Origin: an uncultured Erysipelotrichaceae bacterium
Lineage (GTDB): Bacteria; Bacillota_I; Bacilli_A; Erysipelotrichales; Erysipelotrichaceae
Assembly (NCBI GenBank): GCA_902778375.1
Contig: CACYXJ010000001.1
Coordinates: 1-64,000 of the forward strand
Direction of reading: 5' to 3'
Length of the DNA stretch: 64,000 bases
Part shown: positions 45,485-54,235 of the stretch, one piece after another
How positions within the stretch are numbered: the stretch's first letter is position 1
Layout of the letters: each line of letters starts with the position of its first letter
Program-made: the position numbers and the translations under genes
Notes under the pieces: generated by a model
Told to the model about the DNA's origin: nothing
The model's database searches: none
Seen by the model: the letters and a program-made list of their open reading frames with translations, nothing else

Positions 45485-46177
45485 TCAGCTGTTGGTTTCA
45501 ATCAGGTTCTTAAGTGCGGTTTCCACCTGTTCACGGGTGAATGGTCCTCCATGTCCGGAATATGCGCACTTCAGACCTGCATCAAGCAGTTTCTGTCCGC
45601 TTTCCTTGAGTTTCTCATCATCCAGTGACAGGACAGCGAATGTGCATAAGCCTTCGCCAAACGGATCCAGAACTGTATCACCGACAAATGCTTCGCCGCT
45701 GTCAAAAACAACAGAGACAGCATCCAGTGTATGACCCGGCGTCATGATGACTTTGGCACTGAAGCCATAAGGATGAAGATCTGTTTCTTCTGTTACCGGA
45801 ATATCGATTTCCACCGGCTGGGGAATATCCAGCGGTGCCGGATTGGCAATGTTGTCATAGAAAGCCTGACCGACAGCATTACGCGGACGGTATGGTGTGA
45901 ACTTGCCTGTGTTGAGGAAGTTTGCCGTATCGGCGTGAGCCAGGATCTTGGCACCGGTCAATGCCTTGGCATGATTGACACCGCCGCAGTGATCCATATG
46001 GCCATGGGTCAGAACGATCAGCGATACAGTGGAGAAGTCAACACCGCTCATCGCTGCCTTCAGTGTCCAGCCCGGAAAGTTCAGATAGCAGCCGGTATCT
46101 ACCAGCATGGTCTTACCGTTTTCCTCGATTGCATAAAAATTGGTGATTGGTCCTACAGAGATTGTTTTTACTTCCAT
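45485..46177 (-). CDS. Metallo-beta-lactamase-fold hydrolase
   Basis: A 230-residue protein with the fold's metal motif THGHMDHCGG, the second His in MTPGHTLDAV, the Asp in GDTVLDP and the last His in SGHGGPFT. Members hydrolyse thioesters, lactones or other esters; the substrate is not evident. The start at 46177 is set by AGGAGG. It is upstream of the GntP permease and divergent from a TetR gene. Confidence 0.9.
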   Translation of the reverse strand: MEVKTISVGPITNFYAIEENGKTMLVDTGCYLNFPGWTLKAAMSGVDFSTVSLIVLTHGHMDHCGGVNHAKALTGAKILAHADTANFLNTGKFTPYRPRNAVGQAFYDNIANPAPLDIPQPVEIDIPVTEETDLHPYGFSAKVIMTPGHTLDAVSVVFDSGEAFVGDTVLDPFGEGLCTFAVLSLDDEKLKESGQKLLDAGLKCAYSGHGGPFTREQVETALKNLIETNS

Positions 46178-46311
46178 GATTCCTCCTGCATTTCGTATAA
46201 ACAACGAAATATACGATTTTCTAAATTCATCATAGCACCAATTATGAAATTAGTATATATATTTAAATTTACGAAATTAAAAAAGAATTCTTTTGTGTCT
46301 GTGTTATAATT

Positions 46312-46959
46312 ATGACCATGTATAAGACCGGTATCGAAACAAAGCAGAATATCCTGGATTGCGCTAAGGAACTGTTCTACAAAAACGGATACAAGCAGAC
46401 AAGCGTACAGCAGATCTGCCATGCCGCAGATGCCAAGCTTGGCACTTTTACCTATTATTTTCCAAAGAAACAGGACCTGCTCAGTTATATATACACAGAC
46501 TACATGCAGAAATGTGTCGACTATGTGGAAAGCAACACAAAAAAACTGTCACCGCCAAGGAAGCATCTTTATACTGTCATGATGTATTACGGCAAGCTGT
46601 ATACCGACCCCAGAATCACATCCTTCCATCAGGAAGTCATGGAGATCGGTTCCATGAATGTCTGGTTCCATAATCCACGGGTTTTGATTTCCGGATATTC
46701 CGGAAGGGCAACTGAGGACAGCGATGATGAATTCTACGACCTATGTGTACAGGCGGACAACGCGGTACGAAGAGAACTGAATCTGGAATTCATCAGTCAG
46801 GGAAAATTCAATCTTTCTGATATCAGGGAACTGATGCACAAGATCTACATGGTTAATGCCCGTCTCTTCCAGTTGAGCCAGGAACAGACAGAAAAAGATC
46901 TGGAAGCAGCTTTTCAGTTCCTGTGTAAACATCAAGATGCTGCAATCAGATTACTATAA
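46312..46959 (+). CDS. TetR-family transcriptional regulator
   Basis: A 215-residue regulator. The helix-turn-helix is KELFYKNGYKQTSVQQICH, then KLGTFTYYFPKKQDLLSY. The ligand domain is of unknown specificity. It is divergent from the hydrolase-permease pair and is the likely regulator of that pair. Start may be 46312 or 46318 (both ATG); neither has a clear ribosome site and the mRNA may be leaderless or nearly so, since TATAAT lies at 46305-46310. Confidence 0.9.
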   Translation: MTMYKTGIETKQNILDCAKELFYKNGYKQTSVQQICHAADAKLGTFTYYFPKKQDLLSYIYTDYMQKCVDYVESNTKKLSPPRKHLYTVMMYYGKLYTDPRITSFHQEVMEIGSMNVWFHNPRVLISGYSGRATEDSDDEFYDLCVQADNAVRRELNLEFISQGKFNLSDIRELMHKIYMVNARLFQLSQEQTEKDLEAAFQFLCKHQDAAIRLL

Positions 46960-46985
46960 GTCTCATTATAGTGAGGCTTTTATTA
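46958..46985 (+). terminator. Rho-independent terminator
   Basis: AAGTCTCA pairs with TGAGGCTT across TTATAG, then TTT. Confidence 0.7.
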
Positions 46986-47291
46986 TGTTCGAATTATTAT
47001 GAATTGATGTACTAATAAATGCTGAAAGAGAAAGTGTTTTATTCAAGATGAGTGACTATCAGCAACTTAACCGTTTTGTATTACAACGAACAAACTATGC
47101 TAACTACTATATATGGTGTCAATTAGAATCCCTATGTATCAGAAAAACAGTGATATGGTATTCTTTTCATCATAACTACTATCTGAATAATCATTATCTT
47201 GGTTAATTCATAATAATTGGACCTACTGGGTCCAGTTTCTACTGTGTGTGTGAAATACAATATAAGTGTCAAAGGAAAGAAGGAAAAACAA
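46986..47291. other. AT-rich intergenic region
   Basis: No convincing gene. The region is very AT-rich and contains one palindrome, at 47218-47234, close to the next gene. Confidence 0.6.
47218..47234. promoter_or_regulatory. Palindrome TGGACC-N5-GGTCCA, candidate operator
   Basis: A perfect 6-bp dyad with a 5-base spacer, 58 bases before the gene at 47292. A nearly identical site is at 48292-48308, before the HTH/TPR gene; that protein is the natural candidate binder. Confidence 0.6.
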
Positions 47292-47981
47292 ATGACGAAA
47301 AAGGTAATGAAGAAGTACAAAATCGCAGTAGGTATCTGTGGTCCAACAATCTTGTATTCAAGTGTAATAAAAGCACAGAATCGGGAAGAGGCAGTAGAAA
47401 GATTTATTGCTGATTCAGAAGGACAGTATTCAACAGCAGATAAAGAAACACTGCTGCAACATATCCATGAAATTGATAACTGTAAATCAACATCAGATAA
47501 TTCAGATAGAACATCAATGAAAGATTATGACTTGAATAAAGTGATTAGTGGGGATCAGGTTGCTTTCATTTGTGTCAGACGTAATGAAGAAGGCTACAGG
47601 AGATATAGCATTCAGAAGGGAACTATCCAGAATTTCACAGCCTCTTCAGCAGTAATTGATTGTCCTGACTTGGGACAATCATTCCGGATTGTCGAAACTT
47701 CAGGAAGCTATACAGGCAATAAAATTCAAGAGTATAGATTAAAAAAGGTTGCATTGATGAAAGAGTATTTACCTGCCATAAATGGATTTGAACCAACAGA
47801 TGCATTGGGACAGGAATTAAAACTCGGCGATGTCGTCGCATATATGGATGATATATACCAGGATTCGTGCGCTGGATTTATTAAGGGCACAGTAACAAAA
47901 ATCACAGCTAAGTTAGTCGAAATGGATGGATCCAAGAGAAAAACTCACGATAAGGTTGTGGTAATTGAGAGTAGCAACTGA
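47292..47981 (+). CDS. Hypothetical protein, 229 residues
   Basis: The protein begins MTKKVMKKYKIAVGICGPTI and has a mostly beta-strand C-terminal half (GQELKLGDVVAYMDDIYQDS, FIKGTVTKITAKLVEMDGSK) suggestive of a small barrel such as an SH3-like or KOW-like fold. I do not recognise the family. AAAGGAAAGAAGG precedes the start at 47292. A palindrome 58 bases upstream suggests control by the adjacent HTH protein. Confidence 0.75.
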   Translation: MTKKVMKKYKIAVGICGPTILYSSVIKAQNREEAVERFIADSEGQYSTADKETLLQHIHEIDNCKSTSDNSDRTSMKDYDLNKVISGDQVAFICVRRNEEGYRRYSIQKGTIQNFTASSAVIDCPDLGQSFRIVETSGSYTGNKIQEYRLKKVALMKEYLPAINGFEPTDALGQELKLGDVVAYMDDIYQDSCAGFIKGTVTKITAKLVEMDGSKRKTHDKVVVIESSN

Positions 47982-48048
47982 CGCCAAACCTTCATGAACA
48001 GCTAAACTGCAATAATACCGTTTATGTATTACTGAAGTTATTGACTGG

Positions 48049-48076
48049 CGGTTTCCCTGGCTGGAAACCGTTTTTT
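48049..48076 (+). terminator. Rho-independent terminator
   Basis: CGGTTTCC (48049-48056) pairs with GGAAACCG (48063-48070), then TTTTTT. Confidence 0.88.
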
Positions 48077-48291
48077 CATGACAATGTATGCATAATGGAG
48101 TCAATTATCATTGGCGCATTTTTTGCGAGGGCAAGGTATTACTATATTATCGTTAAGGAAGATAAAACTATGAATAATAAAAGAATTAATGAGGTTGGGT
48201 GTTCTTTGGCATATTTCATCAGAATATGGATTACTGATGGCAGAGATAAATAGCAGTTAAAAAAGAAATTGTATCAATTGAGGATAGAATT

Positions 48292-48308
48292 TGGACCCGA
48301 TAGGGCCA
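48292..48308. promoter_or_regulatory. Palindrome TGGACC-N5-GGGCCA, second copy of the candidate operator
   Basis: Matches the site at 47218-47234 in both half-sites (one mismatch) with the same 5-base spacer; 66 bases before the HTH/TPR gene. Confidence 0.6.
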
Positions 48309-48373
48309 TTCAAAACAGACCGTATTATCTATACTGGAATCACCAAGAAAGATGAGGATAAAAGAGGATAAAA

Positions 48374-50356
48374 ATGGATAATAATGAAAACTATATCAAT
48401 CAAGAGATTATTCGATTAATTAAGAGTGGTGTGGACCCGCGAATTATTCAGGATCGTATTGCTGAAGAGGATAAGAAATCGTATAGTCCAAACTTTGTAA
48501 CTTTCATGCAGGATATGTTGGATAAATATCACGTAAAGAGAACTGAAATAGCAAGAAGAACCGGTATTTCTCAGGATTACCTATATAAAGTATTGAATGG
48601 ATCAAAGAAAACAGCAGAGAAGGATTATGTCACAGCAATTTGTATCGCTGTCGGGATGAATATTCCTGAAACACAACATGCTCTTGCTATCAATGAAATG
48701 GCACTTCTGAACAGCCGCGATCTTAGAGAACATCTATTGCTTACATGCATATCAGAACAAAAGGGTGTATACAAAACTAATCAGTGGCTTGAAAGTGCGA
48801 ATTTCCCATTGCTAAGGGTTAGTAAAGACATGGAAGAATACACACCCCGCTTACAGTATTCAGAAGATGATATTTCTCATGATCTTTTTTCAAAGAAAAA
48901 ACACTATAAAGAAGTGAGCAGAGAAGTATTTGCAGAACACTGTGGAAATGCTCCTTTTGATTATGCATATTGGGCAAATATTGTTGTACAAGATGAGGAC
49001 GCGAATCTGTATCATGTTCAGGGATTCTATTTCCCGGACTATACGGTTTTCACTGTTCTTGATGATGAAAATTATAAAAGGCATGAGGAATATACAAAAG
49101 GGCAGGAGGAACGGAGAAAGAATGCATCCGAGGAGTCTGATGAGTTTTACGAATCCTTACTTGATGACTTTTATGAATCGGATGACATCCAACCACAGTG
49201 GACTACTATGGAAGAATATGAGGATATCGATTCTGCTGAAGATTCTGATTTCTTCCGATACTTCCTGGAAATTGAAAGAGCTACTGATGACAAAGTCAAG
49301 GAAGTTTTTGCTGAGATTACTGACACAGCCAATTATGGATTTAGAGTCAATTTTAAGATTGATGGCGGTAAGTATGTAAGCTATGCAGAACAGTATGATG
49401 CAGAATTGCCTGCTGAAAAACAATACTTTCAAGTAGTTGAGACAGATGGTCACATCGTTTATTCCGCTTCGCACGAAAGTGTCTTTATGTGGATAGAATT
49501 AGGAAGTATTTATTCTGCTGTCTTTGGTGACAGAGAAGACCCAAAGTATTTTATTGAAATTGACAATGAAGAAGACCTCTATAAACTGCCAGTTCGCACA
49601 CGTTTTATCTTCAATGCAATGAAGGCAAGCATGCATGACTTTGCAAACAAGTATTCCGGAGGATTTGCTGAAGTTAGTGAAGAAATGCTCCTTAAAGAGC
49701 AGATTGAAAGTGCTGCAGAGACGGCTGCGTGGTGCAATATGAATGGAGATTATGAGAAATCGTTGGAACAGAATATGAAAGTATTAGAATTGGCTCAGCA
49801 GTGTGAAGGTCAATATCAAACTAATGAATTAGCCACAATTCTTTCGACGATGCAGAAAATCGCCATTTTAAACAATAATATGGGCAATAAAAATGCAGCC
49901 AAAGAGTGGGAAGATAAGATCCTGGCATATCGTGATAGAGTTTTAGAGACGCTTGATAACGATGAGGATGATGCGGATATAGTTGCAGCTTTGTTTGCAC
50001 ACAGCCTTATGGATCAAGCAGATCACGCCCAGTTAAATAGGGATTTTGAAAAGCTCAAGAATTTCTCAAAAGAAACAATCGATATTTTGGAACCGCGTTG
50101 TACAGATACAGATTCAGCAGTCATTTTGTTCAAAGCATATAGTAGGTATTCCTTCTGGCTTGATGAAGAGAACAAATCTGATATTGCAATGGAATATTAC
50201 GAAAAAGGGGAGAGGCTAATTAGAAAATACCACTTGGAAAGAGAACTTTTCTGGCAAAATATATCTTCCTTCTATAACAACTATGCATGGGTGTTATGGA
50301 ATCGTTTTGAGAATGAGGAAGCAATAATCTATTATGGCAAAGCTATCCATATATGA
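48374..50356 (+). CDS. HTH- and TPR-containing protein, possibly truncated at the C-terminus
   Basis: A 660-residue protein. A lambda-repressor-like HTH lies at residues about 50-85 (KRTEIARRTGISQDYLYKVL). A large mixed region follows (about 120-430), with an acidic low-complexity stretch. From about 440 on there are TPR-like helices (CNMNGDYEKSLEQNMKVLEL, YNNYAWVLWNRFENEEAIIY). The last repeat ends abruptly with GKAIHI. If two bases were added to the AT repeat at the end (CATATATGA), the frame would go on YENKISKESGW and stop at TAA 50420. So it may be frameshifted. Two palindromes upstream suggest autoregulation. Confidence 0.82.
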   Translation: MDNNENYINQEIIRLIKSGVDPRIIQDRIAEEDKKSYSPNFVTFMQDMLDKYHVKRTEIARRTGISQDYLYKVLNGSKKTAEKDYVTAICIAVGMNIPETQHALAINEMALLNSRDLREHLLLTCISEQKGVYKTNQWLESANFPLLRVSKDMEEYTPRLQYSEDDISHDLFSKKKHYKEVSREVFAEHCGNAPFDYAYWANIVVQDEDANLYHVQGFYFPDYTVFTVLDDENYKRHEEYTKGQEERRKNASEESDEFYESLLDDFYESDDIQPQWTTMEEYEDIDSAEDSDFFRYFLEIERATDDKVKEVFAEITDTANYGFRVNFKIDGGKYVSYAEQYDAELPAEKQYFQVVETDGHIVYSASHESVFMWIELGSIYSAVFGDREDPKYFIEIDNEEDLYKLPVRTRFIFNAMKASMHDFANKYSGGFAEVSEEMLLKEQIESAAETAAWCNMNGDYEKSLEQNMKVLELAQQCEGQYQTNELATILSTMQKIAILNNNMGNKNAAKEWEDKILAYRDRVLETLDNDEDDADIVAALFAHSLMDQADHAQLNRDFEKLKNFSKETIDILEPRCTDTDSAVILFKAYSRYSFWLDEENKSDIAMEYYEKGERLIRKYHLERELFWQNISSFYNNYAWVLWNRFENEEAIIYYGKAIHI

Positions 50357-51210
50357 AAATAAGATCTCAAAAGAATCTGGCTGGTATTCCTTGCTCTGCA
50401 ATGTGTCTTATTGGAGATAACGAATTAAATGAGATTCTAAGAAAAATTGAAAATCCACAGCATACTGATTGGCAGTTAAATAGAATAGAGGATCCAGATG
50501 AGAAAGCAGAAGTAAGAGATATTATCCGTGAATTACAAGATAAAATTACTGATTACGTTCGGGAAGTAATAAAATCGGATAAATCGACGGAGACTGATAT
50601 TGAAGGAGCAGGAGACTACTTACCAGAAGTTGGACAAAAGGGAGATAGTGGGGATAAACAAGAACAGTTAGCAGTAGAAAAACCCACAATAAAAAAACGC
50701 AAAAAAAATAAGAATAAAGTCAAAATAGGCGTAACAAATGATCCGGATTCTGAAGCAACACAGCCAGATATTGGTGGACACGATGATGAAGGAGAGGGCT
50801 CACCAGTTCCTGAAGGACATAATAGCGGGAGAGGCGGCGATAATCATGATACTGACCGGGAAAAGGGCACGAAGGAAGGAGATAACGATATTTTGAAAAT
50901 TGTTCAATTGACCGGAATGAATTATAAGTATTTCTTTGTAGGTAATAAACATGATGGAAAATATGTAATAGTTTTTGATTCTTTATATAGTGTTTCTGGA
51001 TGTGACTTACAGTTGTCATATATGGATGATTCTGGAACTAAATATAAAACAAATATTATATCGGCAACCATGAATGGAAAACCTGTTTCCGTTAAAGCTG
51101 GTCACATAGAAGGCTTTGAATTGGAAGAAGGAAAAAAGTATAAGTTTGAAGTCGAGACAGATTTAACAGACTTATATACTTGTGAGGTGAAGATTTATGC
51201 AGATAGGTAA
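50353..51210 (+). CDS. ATPase-fragment-like protein with acidic/basic linker and C-terminal beta domain
   Basis: 285 residues, overlapping the preceding gene by 4 bases but without a convincing ribosome site. Residues about 23-95 (RKIENPQHTDWQLNRIEDPD and following helices) recall the C-terminal part of GHKL-type ATPases in Z1/DUF6339 defence operons, a recollection I could not verify. Then come a charged, low-complexity linker (KKRKKNKNKVKIG, GEGSPVPEGHNSGRGGD) and a beta-rich domain. The abrupt start makes it likely that the N-terminal ATPase part has been lost. It overlaps the next gene by 14 bases. Confidence 0.6.
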   Translation: MKIRSQKNLAGIPCSAMCLIGDNELNEILRKIENPQHTDWQLNRIEDPDEKAEVRDIIRELQDKITDYVREVIKSDKSTETDIEGAGDYLPEVGQKGDSGDKQEQLAVEKPTIKKRKKNKNKVKIGVTNDPDSEATQPDIGGHDDEGEGSPVPEGHNSGRGGDNHDTDREKGTKEGDNDILKIVQLTGMNYKYFFVGNKHDGKYVIVFDSLYSVSGCDLQLSYMDDSGTKYKTNIISATMNGKPVSVKAGHIEGFELEEGKKYKFEVETDLTDLYTCEVKIYADR

Positions 51211-52105
51211 TAAACTATTTCCGTATCCAATTCTAAACAGAACAAAAAACCTAAGTGCTTATAAGACAAGTAATTTTTACTTCGAATATGATGAAACTGA
51301 CGATGAGGCGGATTTTGTGTTGCATAATGCTCATTATGTTCTGCAAAATGACGAATTAAGGGATTTAGTCGCAAATGGGAAAGCAGAAGTGAAGCTTCTT
51401 GTTGAGTGTTCCCCGACTGTATTTCGCGAAAACTATGCAATAACAGAAGAGCCGAGTGATATACGGATTCCATTTGGCTCACTTAAAGACCGCGTGGTTA
51501 TATCCTGTTTTATGTATGCAAAAGAGAATATTACCTGTTTCTCTAGTTCTGATTTTTTAGAGGATTATTCGGGTTATCAATTTGATATTGATAAATATTC
51601 AATCCTTGCTGTTGATGACGGATATACAACAAGAATAGAATATGACGACACAATTGATGATAAAGTCTCTTCGATTTTCCTGATTATTAGCAATGAAGAC
51701 ACAGATGTGATCAAATATAGAAATCAAGGAACAAAAATTGTCATCGATGTCCCTAGTGATGCATTTACCGCTTATGACACTTTGAAAACTAATGAGTACA
51801 CCAGAAATATCTTTTTTGGACTGTTAGCTATTCCGGCATTACAGTTTATGTTGCAGCAAGTTCAAGTAGATATGAAAGTAAATGATACCACTCTTGACGA
51901 CGAAACTGTGGATTTTGTGTGGCTCGAATCAGTTAGAAATGCTTATAAACGGATTAATGATAATGATTTAGATGATTCAACATTCTTAAAAGCAGATGTT
52001 GAGGTTTTGGCGCAAGAACTCTTAAACAAGAGTAGTTCCAAAGCGTTGGATGACGTTTTCGGAATTATTACACAGCAACAGATGGAGGCACTAATCGATG
52101 AGTAA
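51197..52105 (+). CDS. Hypothetical protein of a DUF6339-associated cluster
   Basis: A 302-residue soluble protein of no named family that I know. The first part is beta-rich (FYFEYDETDDEADFVLHNAH, KAEVKLLVECSPTVFRENYA), suggesting a protein-binding or nuclease-accessory domain; the C-terminal third is helical. GAGGTGAAG lies before ATG 51197. It overlaps both neighbours, so the three genes 50353-52895 are one translationally coupled unit. Confidence 0.75.
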   Translation: MQIGNKLFPYPILNRTKNLSAYKTSNFYFEYDETDDEADFVLHNAHYVLQNDELRDLVANGKAEVKLLVECSPTVFRENYAITEEPSDIRIPFGSLKDRVVISCFMYAKENITCFSSSDFLEDYSGYQFDIDKYSILAVDDGYTTRIEYDDTIDDKVSSIFLIISNEDTDVIKYRNQGTKIVIDVPSDAFTAYDTLKTNEYTRNIFFGLLAIPALQFMLQQVQVDMKVNDTTLDDETVDFVWLESVRNAYKRINDNDLDDSTFLKADVEVLAQELLNKSSSKALDDVFGIITQQQMEALIDE

Positions 52106-52895
52106 AATACATATTCATTACATGACCGATGAGGCAATAGAAACCTTAAAGAAAAACCAAAAGAAAGTGACAGAATATATGAAAGCCAATCAAAATAATA
52201 GTAGTTGGATTTCGAATGTGTATTCTGGAGATTTATATACTGAAAAAAAGTTTATGATAGATGATTTTTCTTTAAGACTAGCTTCGAGTTCGAATAAGTA
52301 TACTGAAGAAGTGGGATACGAAAATGCGATTACAATATACGAAGCATTAAAAGATCTGCCTGCTTATGTTTTGACAGACGAACGATTCTGGGCTTGGATA
52401 AATTTTGATTACTGTTATAAAGCCGCCATGCAAGCAATGCCAATCACATCGAAATCAACTTTTATCAATCACTGGGTATTCGGTGCTGGCCAGCGCAGAG
52501 GAGTTTTCTTTGGGGTTTTTTCCCGCGAATTTTATAGAGTAGCATTGTCAGTTGATAATCAATCACCTGATAAATATGAATATACGAAATTTGTATATGA
52601 TAATCCGGAGAGGATTCGTAATCTTACATGGAGAGCAAATTCCAGTAATAGAAAATTGGTGCTAAGTGCAATTAAAGCTGAAAAAAAGGCATTTGATTAT
52701 TGTGACTCAATACCTGAAATGAGCGAATTATATAAAAAAGCAGAAAGAGGTCAGTATAATCTCTATACAGAATTGGCAAAATATATTTCTTTGTATGGTA
52801 GTGTAAGGTTGATTGATGTTGTTTCAGAAGAAGACATGATAGATGAAATCTATTCGGAAATGATAAGATTCATTAACGAAAAACGCGAGAATTAA
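52098..52895 (+). CDS. DUF6339-like protein
   Basis: A 265-residue protein. The region KDLPAYVLTDERFWAWINFD and FGAGQRRGVFFGVFSREFYR is the pattern I associate with DUF6339, a family found in defence islands with Z1 and PD-(D/E)xK proteins. The identification is from memory. No catalytic motif is obvious. It begins 8 bases before the end of the previous gene. GATGGAGG lies upstream. Confidence 0.7.
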   Translation: MSKIHIHYMTDEAIETLKKNQKKVTEYMKANQNNSSWISNVYSGDLYTEKKFMIDDFSLRLASSSNKYTEEVGYENAITIYEALKDLPAYVLTDERFWAWINFDYCYKAAMQAMPITSKSTFINHWVFGAGQRRGVFFGVFSREFYRVALSVDNQSPDKYEYTKFVYDNPERIRNLTWRANSSNRKLVLSAIKAEKKAFDYCDSIPEMSELYKKAERGQYNLYTELAKYISLYGSVRLIDVVSEEDMIDEIYSEMIRFINEKREN

Positions 52896-53057
52896 AGAAA
52901 AGTATAAATATCTTCAAATCATAAACGTGTTTCGAGTTTTCTTCTAGATTCTCCTTGTTGCAGAAGTTCAGATTATTTAGTTGGCTTGTTCTGATCGTTT
53001 TGATGGCGGTATTACAATTTGAATAACAGTATTTGAACACTAGGAACAATTCGACAT

Positions 53058-53092
53058 AAAAAGGAGTCAGTTCAATTACAGACTCCTTTTAA
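53058..53092. terminator. Bidirectional terminator
   Basis: AAAAGGAGTC (53059-53068) and GACTCCTTTT (53081-53090) form a perfect 10-bp stem between the convergent genes ending at 52895 and 53110. Confidence 0.9.
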
Positions 53093-53109
53093 TCAATAAT
53101 TCTTTTGAC

Positions 53110-53427
53110 TTACCCCGGAAATCTCTGTCTCAGCATGGCCATGATTTCCTCATGACTGTAGGTGGGAAGGGTACCATCAGCGATTGCCTGGGCGTCATAT
53201 GTCGGCGCATAGACATTGCTGTCGTTGACACGGGTATTGATATATCCGGCTTCGATACCGATGGACTGGAAGTAGGCGGAGAAATTGCCGCGCAGGTCTC
53301 CCATGAGCCGTGCATAGCCGGCCGGATCATGCTGCTTTACGAACTCATAGATTTCATCTGTTTCCTTGAATGTACCGCCGCTGATATTTTCCATCATTTC
53401 ATCATCCAGTAGAAATTTGCCTGCCAT
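53110..53427 (-). CDS. Small protein with double-glycine leader
   Basis: A 105-residue protein. Residues 1-18 (MAGKFLLDDEMMENISGG) form a leader-like segment with acidic residues, hydrophobic positions and Gly-Gly. The remaining 87 residues are mixed helical with aromatic residues (GDLRGNFSAYFQSIGIEAGY) and no Cys. CGGAGG lies upstream. It resembles the protein at 18199 in plan (QNDPKNY versus KQHDPAGYARL after the leader), so they may be one family. Function unknown. Confidence 0.72.
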   Translation of the reverse strand: MAGKFLLDDEMMENISGGTFKETDEIYEFVKQHDPAGYARLMGDLRGNFSAYFQSIGIEAGYINTRVNDSNVYAPTYDAQAIADGTLPTYSHEEIMAMLRQRFPG

Positions 53428-53593
53428 ATCTGCCGCCTCCTGATCTTTATATTACGAAAGTCATTATACTATGAAAAAAGAATGAAAGAATGGATAAAAA
53501 AAGTATTAATTTCACATTATTCTGACATAATGTTTTTGTAGCAGTCTGGTACAATATTCTGCTACTGGTGAAATAGATAGAGAGGTATGTTGA

Positions 53594-54220
53594 ATGTCTG
53601 AAAAGAAACAGAGGAAACTGACGGAAAGGGAAGCTGAGAGACTGAAACAGTTTGAAAAAGTCAGTGCTGAGATGGAGGAAAAAGGCTATCACAAAACAGA
53701 ACAGACGATGAGTGCAGTCAAGGCCAATATCTTTGCGCTGGCACTGTCCGCCCCGATTCTGATCGTGGGATTTGTCCTGTATTTCGTGATCGGCAAAAGC
53801 ACAGGAGACTTTTACTGGAATTCTCTTGTCTTTCTGGTTGTGATCGTTGCTCTGATACCTGTTCATGAACTGATTCATGGTCTGACCTGGAGTATTTATG
53901 CACCTAATGGCTGGAAGGACATCGATTTCGGAATCATGGCACAGTATCTGACACCGTACTGCACATGCAAATCACCTTTAGCAAAAGTACCTTACATTAT
54001 CGGCACTCTGATGCCGGGAATCATTCTCGGTATTCTGCCGACAGTCTACGCAATTCTCAGCGGATCCTTCATGGCGCTTATGATTGGCCTGATCATGATC
54101 ATCAGTGCCGGCGGTGATATGGCAATTGTCATGAATCTGCTGAAGCACAGATCCGCATACCGGGAGTTGCTGGTCTTTGACCATCCGACCGAAATCGGAT
54201 GCTGCATTTTTGAGAAGTAA
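53594..54220 (+). CDS. DUF3267 membrane metalloprotease-like protein
   Basis: A 208-residue membrane protein with a coiled N-terminus and four or five hydrophobic helices. The sequence VHELIHGLTW gives an HExxH zinc motif inside a helix, and a second acidic site may be in the final loops. This matches DUF3267, proposed zinc metalloproteases. The plus-strand ATG at 53594 has GAGG upstream. It is followed 16 bases later by a lipoprotein gene. Confidence 0.87.
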   Translation: MSEKKQRKLTEREAERLKQFEKVSAEMEEKGYHKTEQTMSAVKANIFALALSAPILIVGFVLYFVIGKSTGDFYWNSLVFLVVIVALIPVHELIHGLTWSIYAPNGWKDIDFGIMAQYLTPYCTCKSPLAKVPYIIGTLMPGIILGILPTVYAILSGSFMALMIGLIMIISAGGDMAIVMNLLKHRSAYRELLVFDHPTEIGCCIFEK

Positions 54221-54235
54221 CAAGGAGTTTTACAA

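Larger units (their letters stand above)
47982..48373. other. Intergenic region with terminator, small ORF and palindrome
   Basis: Contains the terminator at 48049-48076, the palindrome at 48292-48308 and a 27-codon open frame at 48170-48253 with AAGGAAG upstream (MNNKRINEVGCSLAYFIRIW...). The small frame could encode a microprotein, but there is no further support. Confidence 0.5.
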
